Positions 47,920 to 56,896 of a stretch of 64,000 nucleotides of DNA are shown one piece after another. A model generated the notes under the pieces. The model worked only from the letters and a program-made list of their open reading frames with translations. It did not search any database and was not told the DNA's origin. Source of the stretch: Hyphomicrobium sp. (GTDB lineage: Bacteria > Pseudomonadota > Alphaproteobacteria > Rhizobiales > Hyphomicrobiaceae); assembly GCA_019751875.1 (NCBI GenBank), contig JAIEMV010000015.1, forward strand, positions 1-64,000, given 5' to 3'. Each line of letters opens with the position of its first letter. Position 1 is the stretch's first letter. A program made the position numbers and the translations under genes.

Positions 47920-49245
47920 TCAGCCCGCCTTGACCTTTGAAGACTTCGACCTCGTCTCAGTTTTAAAAATCTGGCCAATTAATGTGGGATACCAGGCAAA
48001 AGCTTCATCATAGGTCGCTTTGCGTTCCTGGGCGCTTTCGCCGGGCTTGGAGACGAAAGCGTTGGACGGCACGAGGCCGTTGATGCCCCCCGGCAAGGGT
48101 CCGGCCGCATAGTCGGCGCCGATCTTGATCGCATCGTCGGGGGCCACGATGGACCAGCAGGTGTTGCGGTAGCGGGCAGGATCGGGGCGGCGCGAGTCCA
48201 ATTCGGCTGCAATGCGCGCGGCCACCGCCAGCCCCTGGCTGTGGGCGGAAAATGCAGATTTGGGCATTTCGTTCGCGATTGCACTATCGCCCAGGACGAA
48301 GACGTTTTCGGCTTTCGACGACGCGAAAGATGCCGGATCGATGGGACACCATTCGGGATCGGCGAGGCCGGACTGCAGGCATATTGCGCCAGCGGTTTGG
48401 GGAGGAATGATATTTGCGACGGCCGCTTTGATATTGAAGCCGGCGTTCGTGCGGATTTCGCCATCGCCCGGATCAACGCGCGCGACGGTGAAGTCGTCGA
48501 TGTCGTTGGAGAGATGCACCTCGATAATGTCCTTGTAGTACTTCTCAAACGCTTCCTGGAACGCGGACTGCTTGGAGAACGTCATTTTGGCGTCAAGGAT
48601 AACGAGCTTCGACTTCGGCTTCGCCTGCTTCAGATAATGGGCGATGACGCAGGCGCGTTCATACGGTCCAGGCGGGCAGCGGTAGGGAAGCTTGGGGACC
48701 GTGATGACGACGGTGCCACCATTCTCCATCTTCTCCAGACGGTCGCGCAGAGCGAACGTCTGGTCACCGCCGCGCCAAGCGTGCGGCATGGTTTTGGCGA
48801 CGCTTTGCGAATAGCCCTCGATGGCGGACCATTTGAAGTCGATGCCGGGCGACACGACCAGTCGGTCGTAAGAGATCTGTTTCTTGTTTTGCAGGTCGAC
48901 TGTTTTCTTGATGGTGTCGATCTTTTCGGCTCGGTCGTGGATCACAGTGACGCCGAGCTTGGCCAGTCCGCTGTAGCCATGCGTGAGATCGGCCAAACTG
49001 TAGAAGCCACCGATGTACGCATTGGAGAAAAAGCAGCTGGTGTATTTCGCCTGCGGTTCGAGCAGCGTGACGTCGAGTGCGGGATTCGACACCTTCAATG
49101 TGCCCGCGACGGTCGCTCCCCCTGCTCCACCGCCGATGACCACCACTTTCGCTTCGCCGCGCGCAAATGCGGGCCGTGCCATCATGTCTGCCGCTGTGAT
49201 GGCAAATCCACCAGCGAACTGGCGGCGCGTCAGATCGAGGCCCAT
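47920..49245 (-). CDS. Flavocytochrome c sulfide dehydrogenase, flavoprotein subunit
   Basis: Periplasmic FAD protein of the FccB/SoxF family, oxidising sulfide or acting on the Sox pathway. The 441-residue product has a twin-arginine signal (LTRRQFAGGF), the FAD motif GGGAGG near residue 38, a cysteine in KYTSCFFSN at the site of covalent flavin attachment in FccB, and two cysteines (YRCPPGPYERA and EWCPIDP) matching the redox-active pair. No cytochrome subunit gene lies beside it. It is followed by a SoxS-like thioredoxin gene on the same strand. Confidence 0.88.
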   Translation of the reverse strand: MGLDLTRRQFAGGFAITAADMMARPAFARGEAKVVVIGGGAGGATVAGTLKVSNPALDVTLLEPQAKYTSCFFSNAYIGGFYSLADLTHGYSGLAKLGVTVIHDRAEKIDTIKKTVDLQNKKQISYDRLVVSPGIDFKWSAIEGYSQSVAKTMPHAWRGGDQTFALRDRLEKMENGGTVVITVPKLPYRCPPGPYERACVIAHYLKQAKPKSKLVILDAKMTFSKQSAFQEAFEKYYKDIIEVHLSNDIDDFTVARVDPGDGEIRTNAGFNIKAAVANIIPPQTAGAICLQSGLADPEWCPIDPASFASSKAENVFVLGDSAIANEMPKSAFSAHSQGLAVAARIAAELDSRRPDPARYRNTCWSIVAPDDAIKIGADYAAGPLPGGINGLVPSNAFVSKPGESAQERKATYDEAFAWYPTLIGQIFKTETRSKSSKVKAG

Positions 49246-49249
49246 GCCA

Positions 49250-49678
49250 TCATCCCTTGGTCGTGATGCCGGCGGAGGACATCAGCTGGGAGAGCTCTTC
49301 CCAGAAATAGAGTTGGCCAGGATAGCCGGTGATGCGGCCGACTTCACGGCCGCCGCGAACCAATATGAACGTTGGCGTGTAAACGACGGGTGCGAATTCG
49401 GCGAGAGCTTTGGAATCGCGGCCGACGCGCTTCAGAGGCGCGGCGCGGCCTTCCGCCGTTCGTCCATAGCCGCCGCCCACCTCCCTGTTCCACCGCCGGC
49501 AGTAGTGACATGCCGGATCGTCGACCATGATCAATGTGGTTGCTTCGGCGCGGGCGATTTCGAGGGATTTGGCCTCACCGGCGTGAGCGGCCGTAACGGT
49601 AACAGCGGACAGGATGGGCATCAGCAGCAGCAGAAAAGCTCGCACGGTTGACCTTCGGCTTATCTCTATTCGTCTCAT
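49250..49678 (-). CDS. SoxS-like periplasmic thioredoxin-fold protein
   Basis: A 142-residue protein with a signal peptide (ISRRSTVRAFLLLLMPILSAV, to about residue 33) and a thioredoxin fold with the redox motif DPACHYCRRW, then YTPTFILVRGGREVGRITGYPG. SoxS proteins in Paracoccus and relatives keep the SoxY cysteine reduced and ready. The gene is divergent from soxY and starts before the sulfide dehydrogenase flavoprotein gene, four bases apart, matching that role well. Confidence 0.85.
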   Translation of the reverse strand: MRRIEISRRSTVRAFLLLLMPILSAVTVTAAHAGEAKSLEIARAEATTLIMVDDPACHYCRRWNREVGGGYGRTAEGRAAPLKRVGRDSKALAEFAPVVYTPTFILVRGGREVGRITGYPGQLYFWEELSQLMSSAGITTKG

Positions 49679-49806
49679 GATCGAGGGAATCGTAGCAGTC
49701 GCGCCGCACGATGAGAAGGCAGTCTTGGAAACCTAACCGAGACGTAATCTGGCGCGGCGCTGTCAGCCATGGAAACGCGCATGCAGCTTGTGTTATGCAG
49801 GGCGCC

Positions 49807-50400
49807 ATGTCTGCCGATCCGACCACGCCCGCCGAGCCGCACTCTGCCGTGACGATATCTGATCGGCGCGACTTCGTCCTCGGTGGAGCGGCTGCGGCAG
49901 CCCTGGTCCTCTTGCTACAATCCACGCCCAGGGCCGCTGCCGGCGAGGCGCCGGAGGTTGCAGCGCCCGTGGCCGCGCCGTCCCCGGCAGAACCCGTCAG
50001 CCGGATTCCTATCTCGTCCGGCCTTGCACACTCTGTGCAGTTCGAACAGGCCCTGCAGGACATTCTCGTCGATGCCGAGCCTGTCGTCGGAGAGCCGATG
50101 ACGCTCGAGTTGCCGGACCTAGCCGAGAACGGCAACGTGGTTCCATATTCGCTGATCGTAGAAAGCCCGATGACGGACACCGACTATGTCCGCATGCTGT
50201 ACCTGCTCTCCACGGCCAATCCGCAGGCTCTGGTCGCCAAGTTCCAACTCATTCCAGCAAACGGCAAGGCGACCGTTTCGGGACGGATGCGGCTGGCCAA
50301 AACGCAGGATGTCGTCGGCATCGCGGAGATTTCGACGGGTCAGATGGTGGTGGCGGTGCGCAAGGTCGAGGTCACGATCGGCGGCTGCGGGAACGAATGA
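49807..50400 (+). CDS. soxY: Thiosulfate oxidation carrier protein SoxY
   Basis: Carrier of sulfur intermediates bound to a C-terminal cysteine, working as a heterodimer with SoxZ. From the ATG at 49807 it has 197 residues with a twin-arginine signal (DRRDFVLGG, residues 19-27). The mature part contains MTDTDYVRMLYLLSTANPQ and ends TIGGCGNE, so the swinging-arm cysteine is Cys194; the classical end is GGCGG, so two residues differ after the cysteine-glycine. An alternative start at 49795 adds four residues. soxZ follows nine bases downstream. Confidence 0.92.
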   Translation: MSADPTTPAEPHSAVTISDRRDFVLGGAAAAALVLLLQSTPRAAAGEAPEVAAPVAAPSPAEPVSRIPISSGLAHSVQFEQALQDILVDAEPVVGEPMTLELPDLAENGNVVPYSLIVESPMTDTDYVRMLYLLSTANPQALVAKFQLIPANGKATVSGRMRLAKTQDVVGIAEISTGQMVVAVRKVEVTIGGCGNE

Positions 50401-50409
50401 GCAAGGGCC

Positions 50410-50733
50410 ATGACCAATAAAACTCGCATCAAGCTGCCGGAGAAAACAGCGGTCGGCGATGTGATCGAGGTTCGCGCGCTCATCAATCATGTGATGGAGA
50501 CGGGCAATCGTAAGGACGCGGCCGGGCAGATCATCCCGCGCAACATCATCCGGTCGCTGACCGTGACGTTCGGGCGGGTGACCGTATTCATGGCCGAGTT
50601 CGGCCCTGGGATCTCGTCCAACCCGTTTGTGGCTTTCTATATGCGGGTGCCAGGACCCGGGGAGTTCGTCTTCACCTGGGAGGACGATGCCGGGGCCAAA
50701 ACGGTCGAGCGGACGCCACTTTACGTCGGCTGA
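50410..50733 (+). CDS. soxZ: Thiosulfate oxidation carrier complex protein SoxZ
   Basis: The 107-residue partner of SoxY, a beta-sandwich that holds the carrier arm. Family features are IKLPEKTAVGDVIEVRALINHVMETG, PRNIIRSLTVTFGR, FGPGISSNPFVAFY and EFVFTWEDDAGAK. No SoxA, SoxX, SoxB or SoxCD gene lies within the window, so the rest of the pathway, if present, is elsewhere in the genome. Confidence 0.95.
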   Translation: MTNKTRIKLPEKTAVGDVIEVRALINHVMETGNRKDAAGQIIPRNIIRSLTVTFGRVTVFMAEFGPGISSNPFVAFYMRVPGPGEFVFTWEDDAGAKTVERTPLYVG

Positions 50734-50879
50734 CGGTGCGGGCACGTTTCTGATGCCGGTCAACCTCTGATCGAGCCGCTTGTTTCACTGCGCGGGAGAG
50801 GCTACGCCACGGGGCATCACGCCTGACAGGAGGGGGCCGGCTCGCCACCGTCCATCGGGTTCACAACCAGGGGAGCACC

Positions 50880-51122
50880 ATGGCCGAAGATCCCATCGTC
50901 GCCCAGAAAGGGCCGTACCAGGTCGACCTGGTGGAAGGGAAAACCTATTTTTACTGCCGCTGCGGCCGTTCCAAGCGGCAGCCGTTCTGCGATGGGGCCC
51001 ACCAAGCCACCGGCATCGACCCGCTGCCATTCAAGGCGCCCTCCACCGGCACGTTCAATCTTTGCGGCTGCAAGACGACCGACGACGAGCCCTTCTGCGA
51101 CGGTTCGCACAACGTGATTTGA
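50880..51122 (+). CDS. Dual CDGSH iron-sulfur protein
   Basis: An 80-residue protein with two CDGSH-type iron-sulfur motifs: CRCGRSKRQPFCDGAH (residues about 27-42) and CGCKTTDDEPFCDGSH (about 62-77). Each provides three cysteines and one histidine to a [2Fe-2S] cluster. This single-chain pair of motifs is the bacterial type related to mitoNEET, with no membrane anchor. It sits between soxZ and phoR, on the same strand as both; the distance from soxZ is 146 bases, so operon membership is possible but open. Function likely redox sensing or electron transfer. Confidence 0.93.
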   Translation: MAEDPIVAQKGPYQVDLVEGKTYFYCRCGRSKRQPFCDGAHQATGIDPLPFKAPSTGTFNLCGCKTTDDEPFCDGSHNVI

Positions 51123-51137
51123 ATCTGAGAACCACCC

Positions 51138-52430
51138 GTGGCCGTGGCTATTGGTGCTGGAGTAGCTTCCGGAAAAGGATCCGCCTATACGTCAGGCATG
51201 ATCAGTTGGGCGCCCCTCGCATTCTTGAATGTGTCTTTCGCCGCATACGGTACGGCGATCGGTGCGGCCGGCGTGGCGCTGTTTGTTGGCGGTCCTGATT
51301 TTCATTTCGACGCCGGGACGATCCTTGCCGCAGGATTTTTCTCGGGATGGCGGCCAGGGCGTGGGGGACAAGACACGAGTGGTGCGGTCCCGATGCGTGA
51401 AGAGCCGGCAGCAAGCCTCGTCGAAATCGTGCAGGCGCTCGATATCGCGGCAATCGTAGTCGATGTGCAACGTCGGATCGTTGCGTTCAACCGGCACGCT
51501 GCGGATCTTTTTCCCGCGACCACGACAGGTCATCCCGTCGCTGTGGCGAGCCGCAACCCCGAACTGATGCAGGCGATTGATCGGGTCTTCACGGATGGAC
51601 GGACCGACACGACGGAAATCACAGAGCGCATACTGCAAGGGCGCCGCTTCATCGTGACCGCGAGCCCTCTGTCTGGCCCCATGCTGCTGCTTCAGTTCCG
51701 CGATACGAGCGAGCAATCGCGTCTGGCGCAACTGCGCGCGGACTTCATCGCCAACGCCAGCCACGAGCTGCGTACGCCACTGGCTTCCATCAAGGGCTTC
51801 ATCGAGACGCTGCAAGGACCGGCACGAGACGATGTACCAGCCCGCACGCGATTTCTCGACATCATGGCCACGCAGGCACAGCGGATGAACCGCATCCTAG
51901 ACGACCTTTTGTCTCTCAGCCGCATCGAGATGCGCGCGCATCTAAAGCCGGAGGGCGAGGTCGACATGAACGACGTCATCGCTCAAGTCATCCGCGGCCT
52001 GGAACCTCTGGCGCGGGAGGTCGATGTCACGCTGTCATTCAAACCCACCGCCATCGGCATGCGCGTGCGCGGAGACCGGGACGAATTGGAGCAGGTGATG
52101 CAGAATCTCGTCCACAACGCGATCAAGTACGGGCGCAAAGGCGGGACCGTCGAAATCGAGGTTAGCGAGCGTTCCGCGACGAAGGGGCGGCGGCACGCGC
52201 TCGCGATCGGCGTCAAGGATGAGGGCCCGGGCATCGCGCCAGAGCATCTGCCGCGTCTGACGGAGCGATTCTATCGTGTCGATACGGCGCGCAGCCGGGA
52301 GAAAGGCGGCACGGGTCTCGGTCTGGCCATCGTCAAGCACATCCTCAACCGGCACAAAGGCGAACTGGAAATCTCTTCGGAGCTCGGACGAGGTTCTCAG
52401 TTTACGGTGGTGCTTGAGCCGCTTACGTGA
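51138..52430 (+). CDS. phoR: Phosphate regulon sensor histidine kinase PhoR
   Basis: Senses phosphate status through the Pst-PhoU complex and phosphorylates PhoB. The 430-residue protein has two membrane segments (residues about 22-50 and 56-70), a PAS-like region (SLVEIVQALDIAAIVVDVQRRIVAFN), the phosphoacceptor His209 in NASHELRTPLAS, and the kinase domain with N box LVHNAIKYG, DEGPGIAPEH and GGTGLGLAIVKHIL. Start is GTG at 51138; an internal ATG at 51198 is less likely. It opens a phoR-pstSCAB-phoU-phoB regulon on this strand. Confidence 0.93.
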   Translation: MAVAIGAGVASGKGSAYTSGMISWAPLAFLNVSFAAYGTAIGAAGVALFVGGPDFHFDAGTILAAGFFSGWRPGRGGQDTSGAVPMREEPAASLVEIVQALDIAAIVVDVQRRIVAFNRHAADLFPATTTGHPVAVASRNPELMQAIDRVFTDGRTDTTEITERILQGRRFIVTASPLSGPMLLLQFRDTSEQSRLAQLRADFIANASHELRTPLASIKGFIETLQGPARDDVPARTRFLDIMATQAQRMNRILDDLLSLSRIEMRAHLKPEGEVDMNDVIAQVIRGLEPLAREVDVTLSFKPTAIGMRVRGDRDELEQVMQNLVHNAIKYGRKGGTVEIEVSERSATKGRRHALAIGVKDEGPGIAPEHLPRLTERFYRVDTARSREKGGTGLGLAIVKHILNRHKGELEISSELGRGSQFTVVLEPLT

Positions 52431-52491
52431 AAAGGGGGGGACGTCGCGTAACCTGCTCCTAGTTTTTTTCATTACAAATCAAAGGATTGAA

Positions 52492-52509
52492 TTGTCATAA
52501 AAGGTTTGC
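52492..52509 (+). promoter_or_regulatory. pstS: Weak candidate PHO-box half site upstream of pstS
   Basis: TTGTCAT at 52492-52498 matches one PHO-box half site (CTGTCAT) at six of seven bases and lies about 100 bases before the pstS start. The expected second half 11 bases downstream (GTTTGCT, 52503-52509) matches poorly, so a full box is not demonstrated. Position in the gap between phoR and pstS fits PhoB control of pstS. Confidence 0.3.
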
Positions 52510-52594
52510 TCGAAGTCGTTAATGCTGGCATTGCGCGCATCAATGCGGGAGAGCGGGACGCCGCAACCGATCACTGAACAGGAGCTTTCCTAGC

Positions 52595-53647
52595 ATGAAC
52601 AAGGCACCCTTTCTGACGGCTGCCGTCGTCAGCGTTTTCGCGTTCGCTTCCGGCGCTGAGGCGCGCGAGCAGATTCGCATCGTCGGTTCGTCGACGGTGT
52701 ACCCGTTCACGACGGCTGTCGCTGAGCAGTTCGGCAAGTCGACGGGCGGCAAGACGCCGGTGGTCGAGTCGACCGGAACAGGCGGCGGTTTCAAGATTTT
52801 CTGCGAAGGCGTTGGCGTCGATAAGGCCGATGGATCTAACGCGTCGCGGCGCATCAAGAAGAGCGAGTTCGAGCTTTGCGACAAGAACGGCGTCAAGGAC
52901 ATCATAGAATTGACAGTCGGCTATGACGGCCTGACGATTGCGCAGTCGAAGGACGGTCCGCAGATCGCGCTGACGCGCAAGCAAGTTTTCCAGGCTCTCG
53001 CCGAAAAGGTTCCGAACGACAAGGGCGAACTTGTCGACAATCCCTACAAGAACTGGTCCGACATCGACCCATCGCTGCCCAACGTGAAGATCGAAGTTCT
53101 GGGCCCCCCGCCAACCTCGGGCACACGTGACTCGTTCCATGAGCTGTTCATGGAAAAGGGCGCTGAAGGCTTCGACAGCCTGAAGGCGATGAAAGCGGAC
53201 AAGGCCACTGAGAAAGAGTTCGAAAAGATCTGGAAGTCGATCCGCAAGGACGGCGCCTATGTCGAGGCCGGTGAGAACGACAACGTCATCGTCCAGAAAC
53301 TTGAAGGCAACAAAAATGCTTTCGGCATTTTCGGCTACTCCTTCCTTGAAGAAAACGCCGACAAGCTAAAGGGTGTATCGATCGAAGGTGCCGAGCCGAC
53401 GTTCGAGAACATCTCGGGCGGCAAGTACAAGGGCGCTCGTCCTCTATTCGTATATTTCAAGAAGGCGCACATCGGTGTCATTCCGGGTCTCGACAAGTTC
53501 ATTGCCGAATACACGTCCGAGAAAGCTCTGGGCGCTGATGGCTACCTGACCGAAAAGGGTCTTGTGGCCCTGCCGAAAGAAGCGTTTGAAAAGTCGGCGA
53601 AGGCCGCCAATGATGGCGTGACCCTCAAGGCCGACGATCTCAAGTAA
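52595..53647 (+). CDS. pstS: Phosphate-binding protein PstS
   Basis: Periplasmic receptor delivering phosphate to the PstCAB transporter. The 350-residue protein has a signal peptide (residues 1-22) and the family signature starting IRIVGSSTVYPFTTAVAEQF, then VVESTGTGGGFKIFCEG and GPPPTSGTRDSFHELFMEKG. Six phosphate-contacting loop elements are recognisable. It is followed by an intergenic stem-loop and then pstC, and preceded by the phoR gene. Confidence 0.94.
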   Translation: MNKAPFLTAAVVSVFAFASGAEAREQIRIVGSSTVYPFTTAVAEQFGKSTGGKTPVVESTGTGGGFKIFCEGVGVDKADGSNASRRIKKSEFELCDKNGVKDIIELTVGYDGLTIAQSKDGPQIALTRKQVFQALAEKVPNDKGELVDNPYKNWSDIDPSLPNVKIEVLGPPPTSGTRDSFHELFMEKGAEGFDSLKAMKADKATEKEFEKIWKSIRKDGAYVEAGENDNVIVQKLEGNKNAFGIFGYSFLEENADKLKGVSIEGAEPTFENISGGKYKGARPLFVYFKKAHIGVIPGLDKFIAEYTSEKALGADGYLTEKGLVALPKEAFEKSAKAANDGVTLKADDLK

Positions 53648-53661
53648 GACTTCAAATTTGG

Positions 53662-53691
53662 GCTGCGCGGAACCCGCGCAGCTCTTCCTGC
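53662..53691 (+). terminator. Stem-loop between pstS and pstC (attenuator-like)
   Basis: GCTGCGCG at 53662-53669 pairs perfectly with CGCGCAGC at 53675-53682 around a five-base loop (GAACC), then TCTTCCT. The tail is only partly T-rich, so termination would be incomplete. Position 15 bases after the pstS stop suggests it either ends part of the transcripts or protects the pstS 3' end, raising PstS relative to the permease genes. Confidence 0.5.
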
Positions 53692-53747
53692 GCACGCGGC
53701 GCCTATGTATTCCTGATACCGCGAGCCACCATAGAGGATAGCTAGCG

Positions 53748-55139
53748 ATGGCTAGTTGGTATGCACTCGTCGCGGTGGGCCTTTTTATCGCTGGCTATAT
53801 ACTAGCTGGCAGCCGTGCGCGCGCCGTTGCCGGTGGCGATTATGCCGGCATGCATTCCCTGCCAACTTACCATGGCCTCTACACCGCTTCGTTGGCGTTT
53901 CTGCCCGCTTTGTTCATTTTCATATGCGGCAGTTTCATCGCCGGACAGCTGGCCACCTACAGTGCAATTTCGGCGCTGCCGGAGAATATTCAGTCTGACG
54001 TCCTCAGGCAGGGCGCCGCGCTGCGCGAAGCAATTAACATCGTCCGCGGCGGCTCTCCTGCTGCGGCCAGCGCTGAGGTTCAGTCGGCAGCCGAGAGCTA
54101 CGGCTCGGTTTTGTCGGCCGGTCAATGGGCGACCCTGGCGCTCGGAATGCTGGCGGGATTCGGCGGGCTGTCTTGGGGCCTGAGCCGGGTTTCCATGAAC
54201 TTCCGGGCGCGGAACAACTTCGAAAAGCTCGTGCATGGCCTCCTGTGGATCTGTGCAACAATTGCCGTTTTGACCACGGTCGGCATCGTTTTTTCCGTCG
54301 TTGGGGAAACCTATCGCTTCTTCTTTGACCCGGACATCAAGGGAAAGCCGACGGTCTTCGAGTTCCTGTTCGGCACCGACTGGAACCCGCAAGCGGCGAT
54401 GCGCGCCGATCAGGGCGACATCCAGACCGCTTACGGGTTTCTTCCGCTTCTAACCGGAACCCTGCTCATCACCACCATTGCGATTGTCGTGGCGGGGCCG
54501 CTCGGATTGTTCTCAGCGATCTATCTTGCGGAGTACGCTTCGCCGCGTATGCGCGCCATTGCCAAACCCATCCTCGAAATTCTTGCCGGTATTCCGACTG
54601 TCGTTCTCGGCTTCTTCGCGGCTCTCACCGTTGCACCATACATTCGCGGATGGGGCGAGGCTTTCGGCCTCGAGGTTGCATCCGAGAGTGCTTTGGCAGC
54701 AGGCGTGGTGATGGGGATGATGATCATCCCGTTTATCTCGTCACTCTCAGATGACGTTATCAACGCTGTCCCCCAGTCGTTGCGCGACGGCGCCTATGCC
54801 ATGGGTGCAACCAAATCGGAGACGATCCGCCAAGTGATCCTACCCGCTGCACTGCCGGGCATAGTATCAGCGTTCATGCTCGCGATCAGTCGCGCCATCG
54901 GCGAGACGATGATTGTCGTAATGGCCGCTGGACTGGCCGCCAATTTGACGTTTAACCCGCTCGATGCGGTCACGACCATTACCGTACAAATCAAGACCAT
55001 CCTCGTCGGCGACCAGGAGTTCGACAGCGCTAAAACGCTGGCCGCCTTCGCCCTCGGCTTTGTCCTCTTCTTCGTGACCTTGGTGCTCAACTTCATCGCG
55101 CTCAAGGTCGTTCAGAGATATCGAGAGCAATATGACTGA
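53748..55139 (+). CDS. pstC: Phosphate ABC transporter permease PstC
   Basis: One of the two membrane subunits of the high-affinity phosphate transporter. The 463-residue protein is longer than E. coli PstC (about 319) because of an extra N-terminal part with several hydrophobic segments and a hydrophilic stretch (residues about 75-115). The permease core starts near residue 225, with the EAA-like loop SLRDGAYAMGATKSETIRQVILPAALPGIV. This extended form is usual in alphaproteobacteria. The 3' end overlaps pstA by eight bases. Confidence 0.93.
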   Translation: MASWYALVAVGLFIAGYILAGSRARAVAGGDYAGMHSLPTYHGLYTASLAFLPALFIFICGSFIAGQLATYSAISALPENIQSDVLRQGAALREAINIVRGGSPAAASAEVQSAAESYGSVLSAGQWATLALGMLAGFGGLSWGLSRVSMNFRARNNFEKLVHGLLWICATIAVLTTVGIVFSVVGETYRFFFDPDIKGKPTVFEFLFGTDWNPQAAMRADQGDIQTAYGFLPLLTGTLLITTIAIVVAGPLGLFSAIYLAEYASPRMRAIAKPILEILAGIPTVVLGFFAALTVAPYIRGWGEAFGLEVASESALAAGVVMGMMIIPFISSLSDDVINAVPQSLRDGAYAMGATKSETIRQVILPAALPGIVSAFMLAISRAIGETMIVVMAAGLAANLTFNPLDAVTTITVQIKTILVGDQEFDSAKTLAAFALGFVLFFVTLVLNFIALKVVQRYREQYD

Positions 55140-56868
55140 TCTCACCGCCGGCGGGGTCAATGCTCCCGCGATCAGACGAGTCGAGTTCGACACTGAGGAA
55201 GCCAAAGCAAGGCTTCGTCGGCGATACCGTTCGGAGTTCCGTTTCAAGGTTTACGGGTTCGCCGCACTGGCCGTGACAACAACTTTCCTTTTGCTGCTGC
55301 TCTCGAGCATCGTTTCCAAAGGCATCCCTGGGTTCTTTCAGAACGTCATCGTTACCGACGTTTTGGTTGACGCAGGCAAAATAGATCCGGAGGGCAATGG
55401 CGATGCAGCCACTTTACGTGCCGGGGACTACACCGCGATTGCGCGTGCCGCATTGGCCGAGGCCATCCCGGGCATCGAAGGCCGCCAACTCAAGAAGGAA
55501 CTCAACGGACTCTTGAGTTCCGGCGCCGGAGACGCGCTGCGCGAGCAGGTGCTCGCCGATCCTTCACTCGTCGGACAGCGGGTTAAAACCCAGCTTCTGC
55601 TCGCCGACGAGGCGGACGTATTCTTGAAGGATTCCAGCACGACAATTCGAACAATCGCAGATACGCGCGGCATCGCAACACCGACCGGGACGACCGGCGA
55701 CGTTACAATTTTTGTCGGCGCCAACGATTTCGCGGACGATATCGCAGAAGTTAAAGCTGAATTGAAGGCTAAGGCCGCAGCGATCATGGAAGCGATTGAG
55801 CGGCGCAAGGCGAGGGGTGCGGGCCCAGAGAGCTTAAAGGACCTCGAAAGAGAGGCTGCAGACCTGCGCATTCGGTACGAGGCGGCCGCCACATCGGAAA
55901 CGCTCGATTCGAAAACTCCAAGCCGCCTTGTCGCGATCAACGGTGGCATTGTCAAAGTGAAGGAAATGACGCCAACCCTGGTGAAGGGCGAGGTTATCAT
56001 TCCCCTCAAATCGACAGCAGACGCTGCGCCGGGCACCTGGCAAATTCGAGTTTACGAAAAGCCTGAATCCAACAGGAACCTTAACGACCGGGGCCTCACC
56101 TTCCTCGAAGCGCTCAAGGCCAAGGGCCTGGTGGAGAATAGGTTCAACTGGGCGTTCTTCACGACTGGCGACAGCCGAGAAGCAGAACTTGCTGGCATCC
56201 AAGGCGCGCTTGTCGGCTCGATCTTGACGCTACTCGTGACGATCGGCCTTTGCTTGCCAATCGGCGTACTCGCGGCGATCTACCTGGAAGAGTTCGCGCC
56301 GAAGAATCGCATGACAGAACTCATCGAGATCAACATCAACAACCTCGCGGCTGTACCGTCGATCGTGTTCGGTCTGCTCGGTTTGGCTGTGTTCCTCAAC
56401 TTCTTCAATTTGCCGCGATCGGCGCCGCTCGTTGGCGGCCTCGTGTTAGCGCTGCTCGTGCTTCCCACAATTATCATCGCGTCGCGCGCGGCCTTGAAAT
56501 CGGTGCCGCCTTCGATCCGAGAAGCTGCCCTCGGGGTTGGCGCCTCGCATCAACAGGCCGTCTTCCACCACGTGCTGCCTTTGGCAATGCCGGGCATCAT
56601 GACGGGAACGATCATTGGCATGGCGCACGCACTCGGCGAAACGGCACCCCTTCTGATGATTGGCATGATTGCCTTCATCGTCGACGTGCCAACCAGCCTG
56701 ACGCAGGCCGCGACGGTGCTTCCCGTCCAGATTTTCCTTTGGTCGGATCTGCCTGAGCCGGCCTTCAAGATGAAGACCGCCGCTGCCATCATGGTCCTCC
56801 TGGCGGTTCTGTTCGTGATGAATGGCCTCGCCATCTGGTTGCGCAAGAAGTTTGAACGTCGCTGGTAG
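55132..56868 (+). CDS. pstA: Phosphate ABC transporter permease PstA with periplasmic insert
   Basis: Second permease of the phosphate transporter. At 578 residues it is about twice E. coli PstA. One membrane helix (residues 40-62) is followed by a large hydrophilic periplasmic region (about 63-353, the DUF3333-type domain), after which the permease core runs to the end ([35 protein letters not shown], then [29 protein letters not shown]). The core matches other PstA. The insert could contact PstS or act as a sensor. Confidence 0.93.
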   Translation: MTDLTAGGVNAPAIRRVEFDTEEAKARLRRRYRSEFRFKVYGFAALAVTTTFLLLLLSSIVSKGIPGFFQNVIVTDVLVDAGKIDPEGNGDAATLRAGDYTAIARAALAEAIPGIEGRQLKKELNGLLSSGAGDALREQVLADPSLVGQRVKTQLLLADEADVFLKDSSTTIRTIADTRGIATPTGTTGDVTIFVGANDFADDIAEVKAELKAKAAAIMEAIERRKARGAGPESLKDLEREAADLRIRYEAAATSETLDSKTPSRLVAINGGIVKVKEMTPTLVKGEVIIPLKSTADAAPGTWQIRVYEKPESNRNLNDRGLTFLEALKAKGLVENRFNWAFFTTGDSREAELAGIQGALVGSILTLLVTIGLCLPIGVLAAIYLEEFAPKNRMTELIEININNLAAVPSIVFGLLGLAVFLNFFNLPRSAPLVGGLVLALLVLPTIIIASRAALKSVPPSIREAALGVGASHQQAVFHHVLPLAMPGIMTGTIIGMAHALGETAPLLMIGMIAFIVDVPTSLTQAATVLPVQIFLWSDLPEPAFKMKTAAAIMVLLAVLFVMNGLAIWLRKKFERRW

Positions 56869-56896
56869 ACGCTGTAGGAACTCAGAGATCATCACC

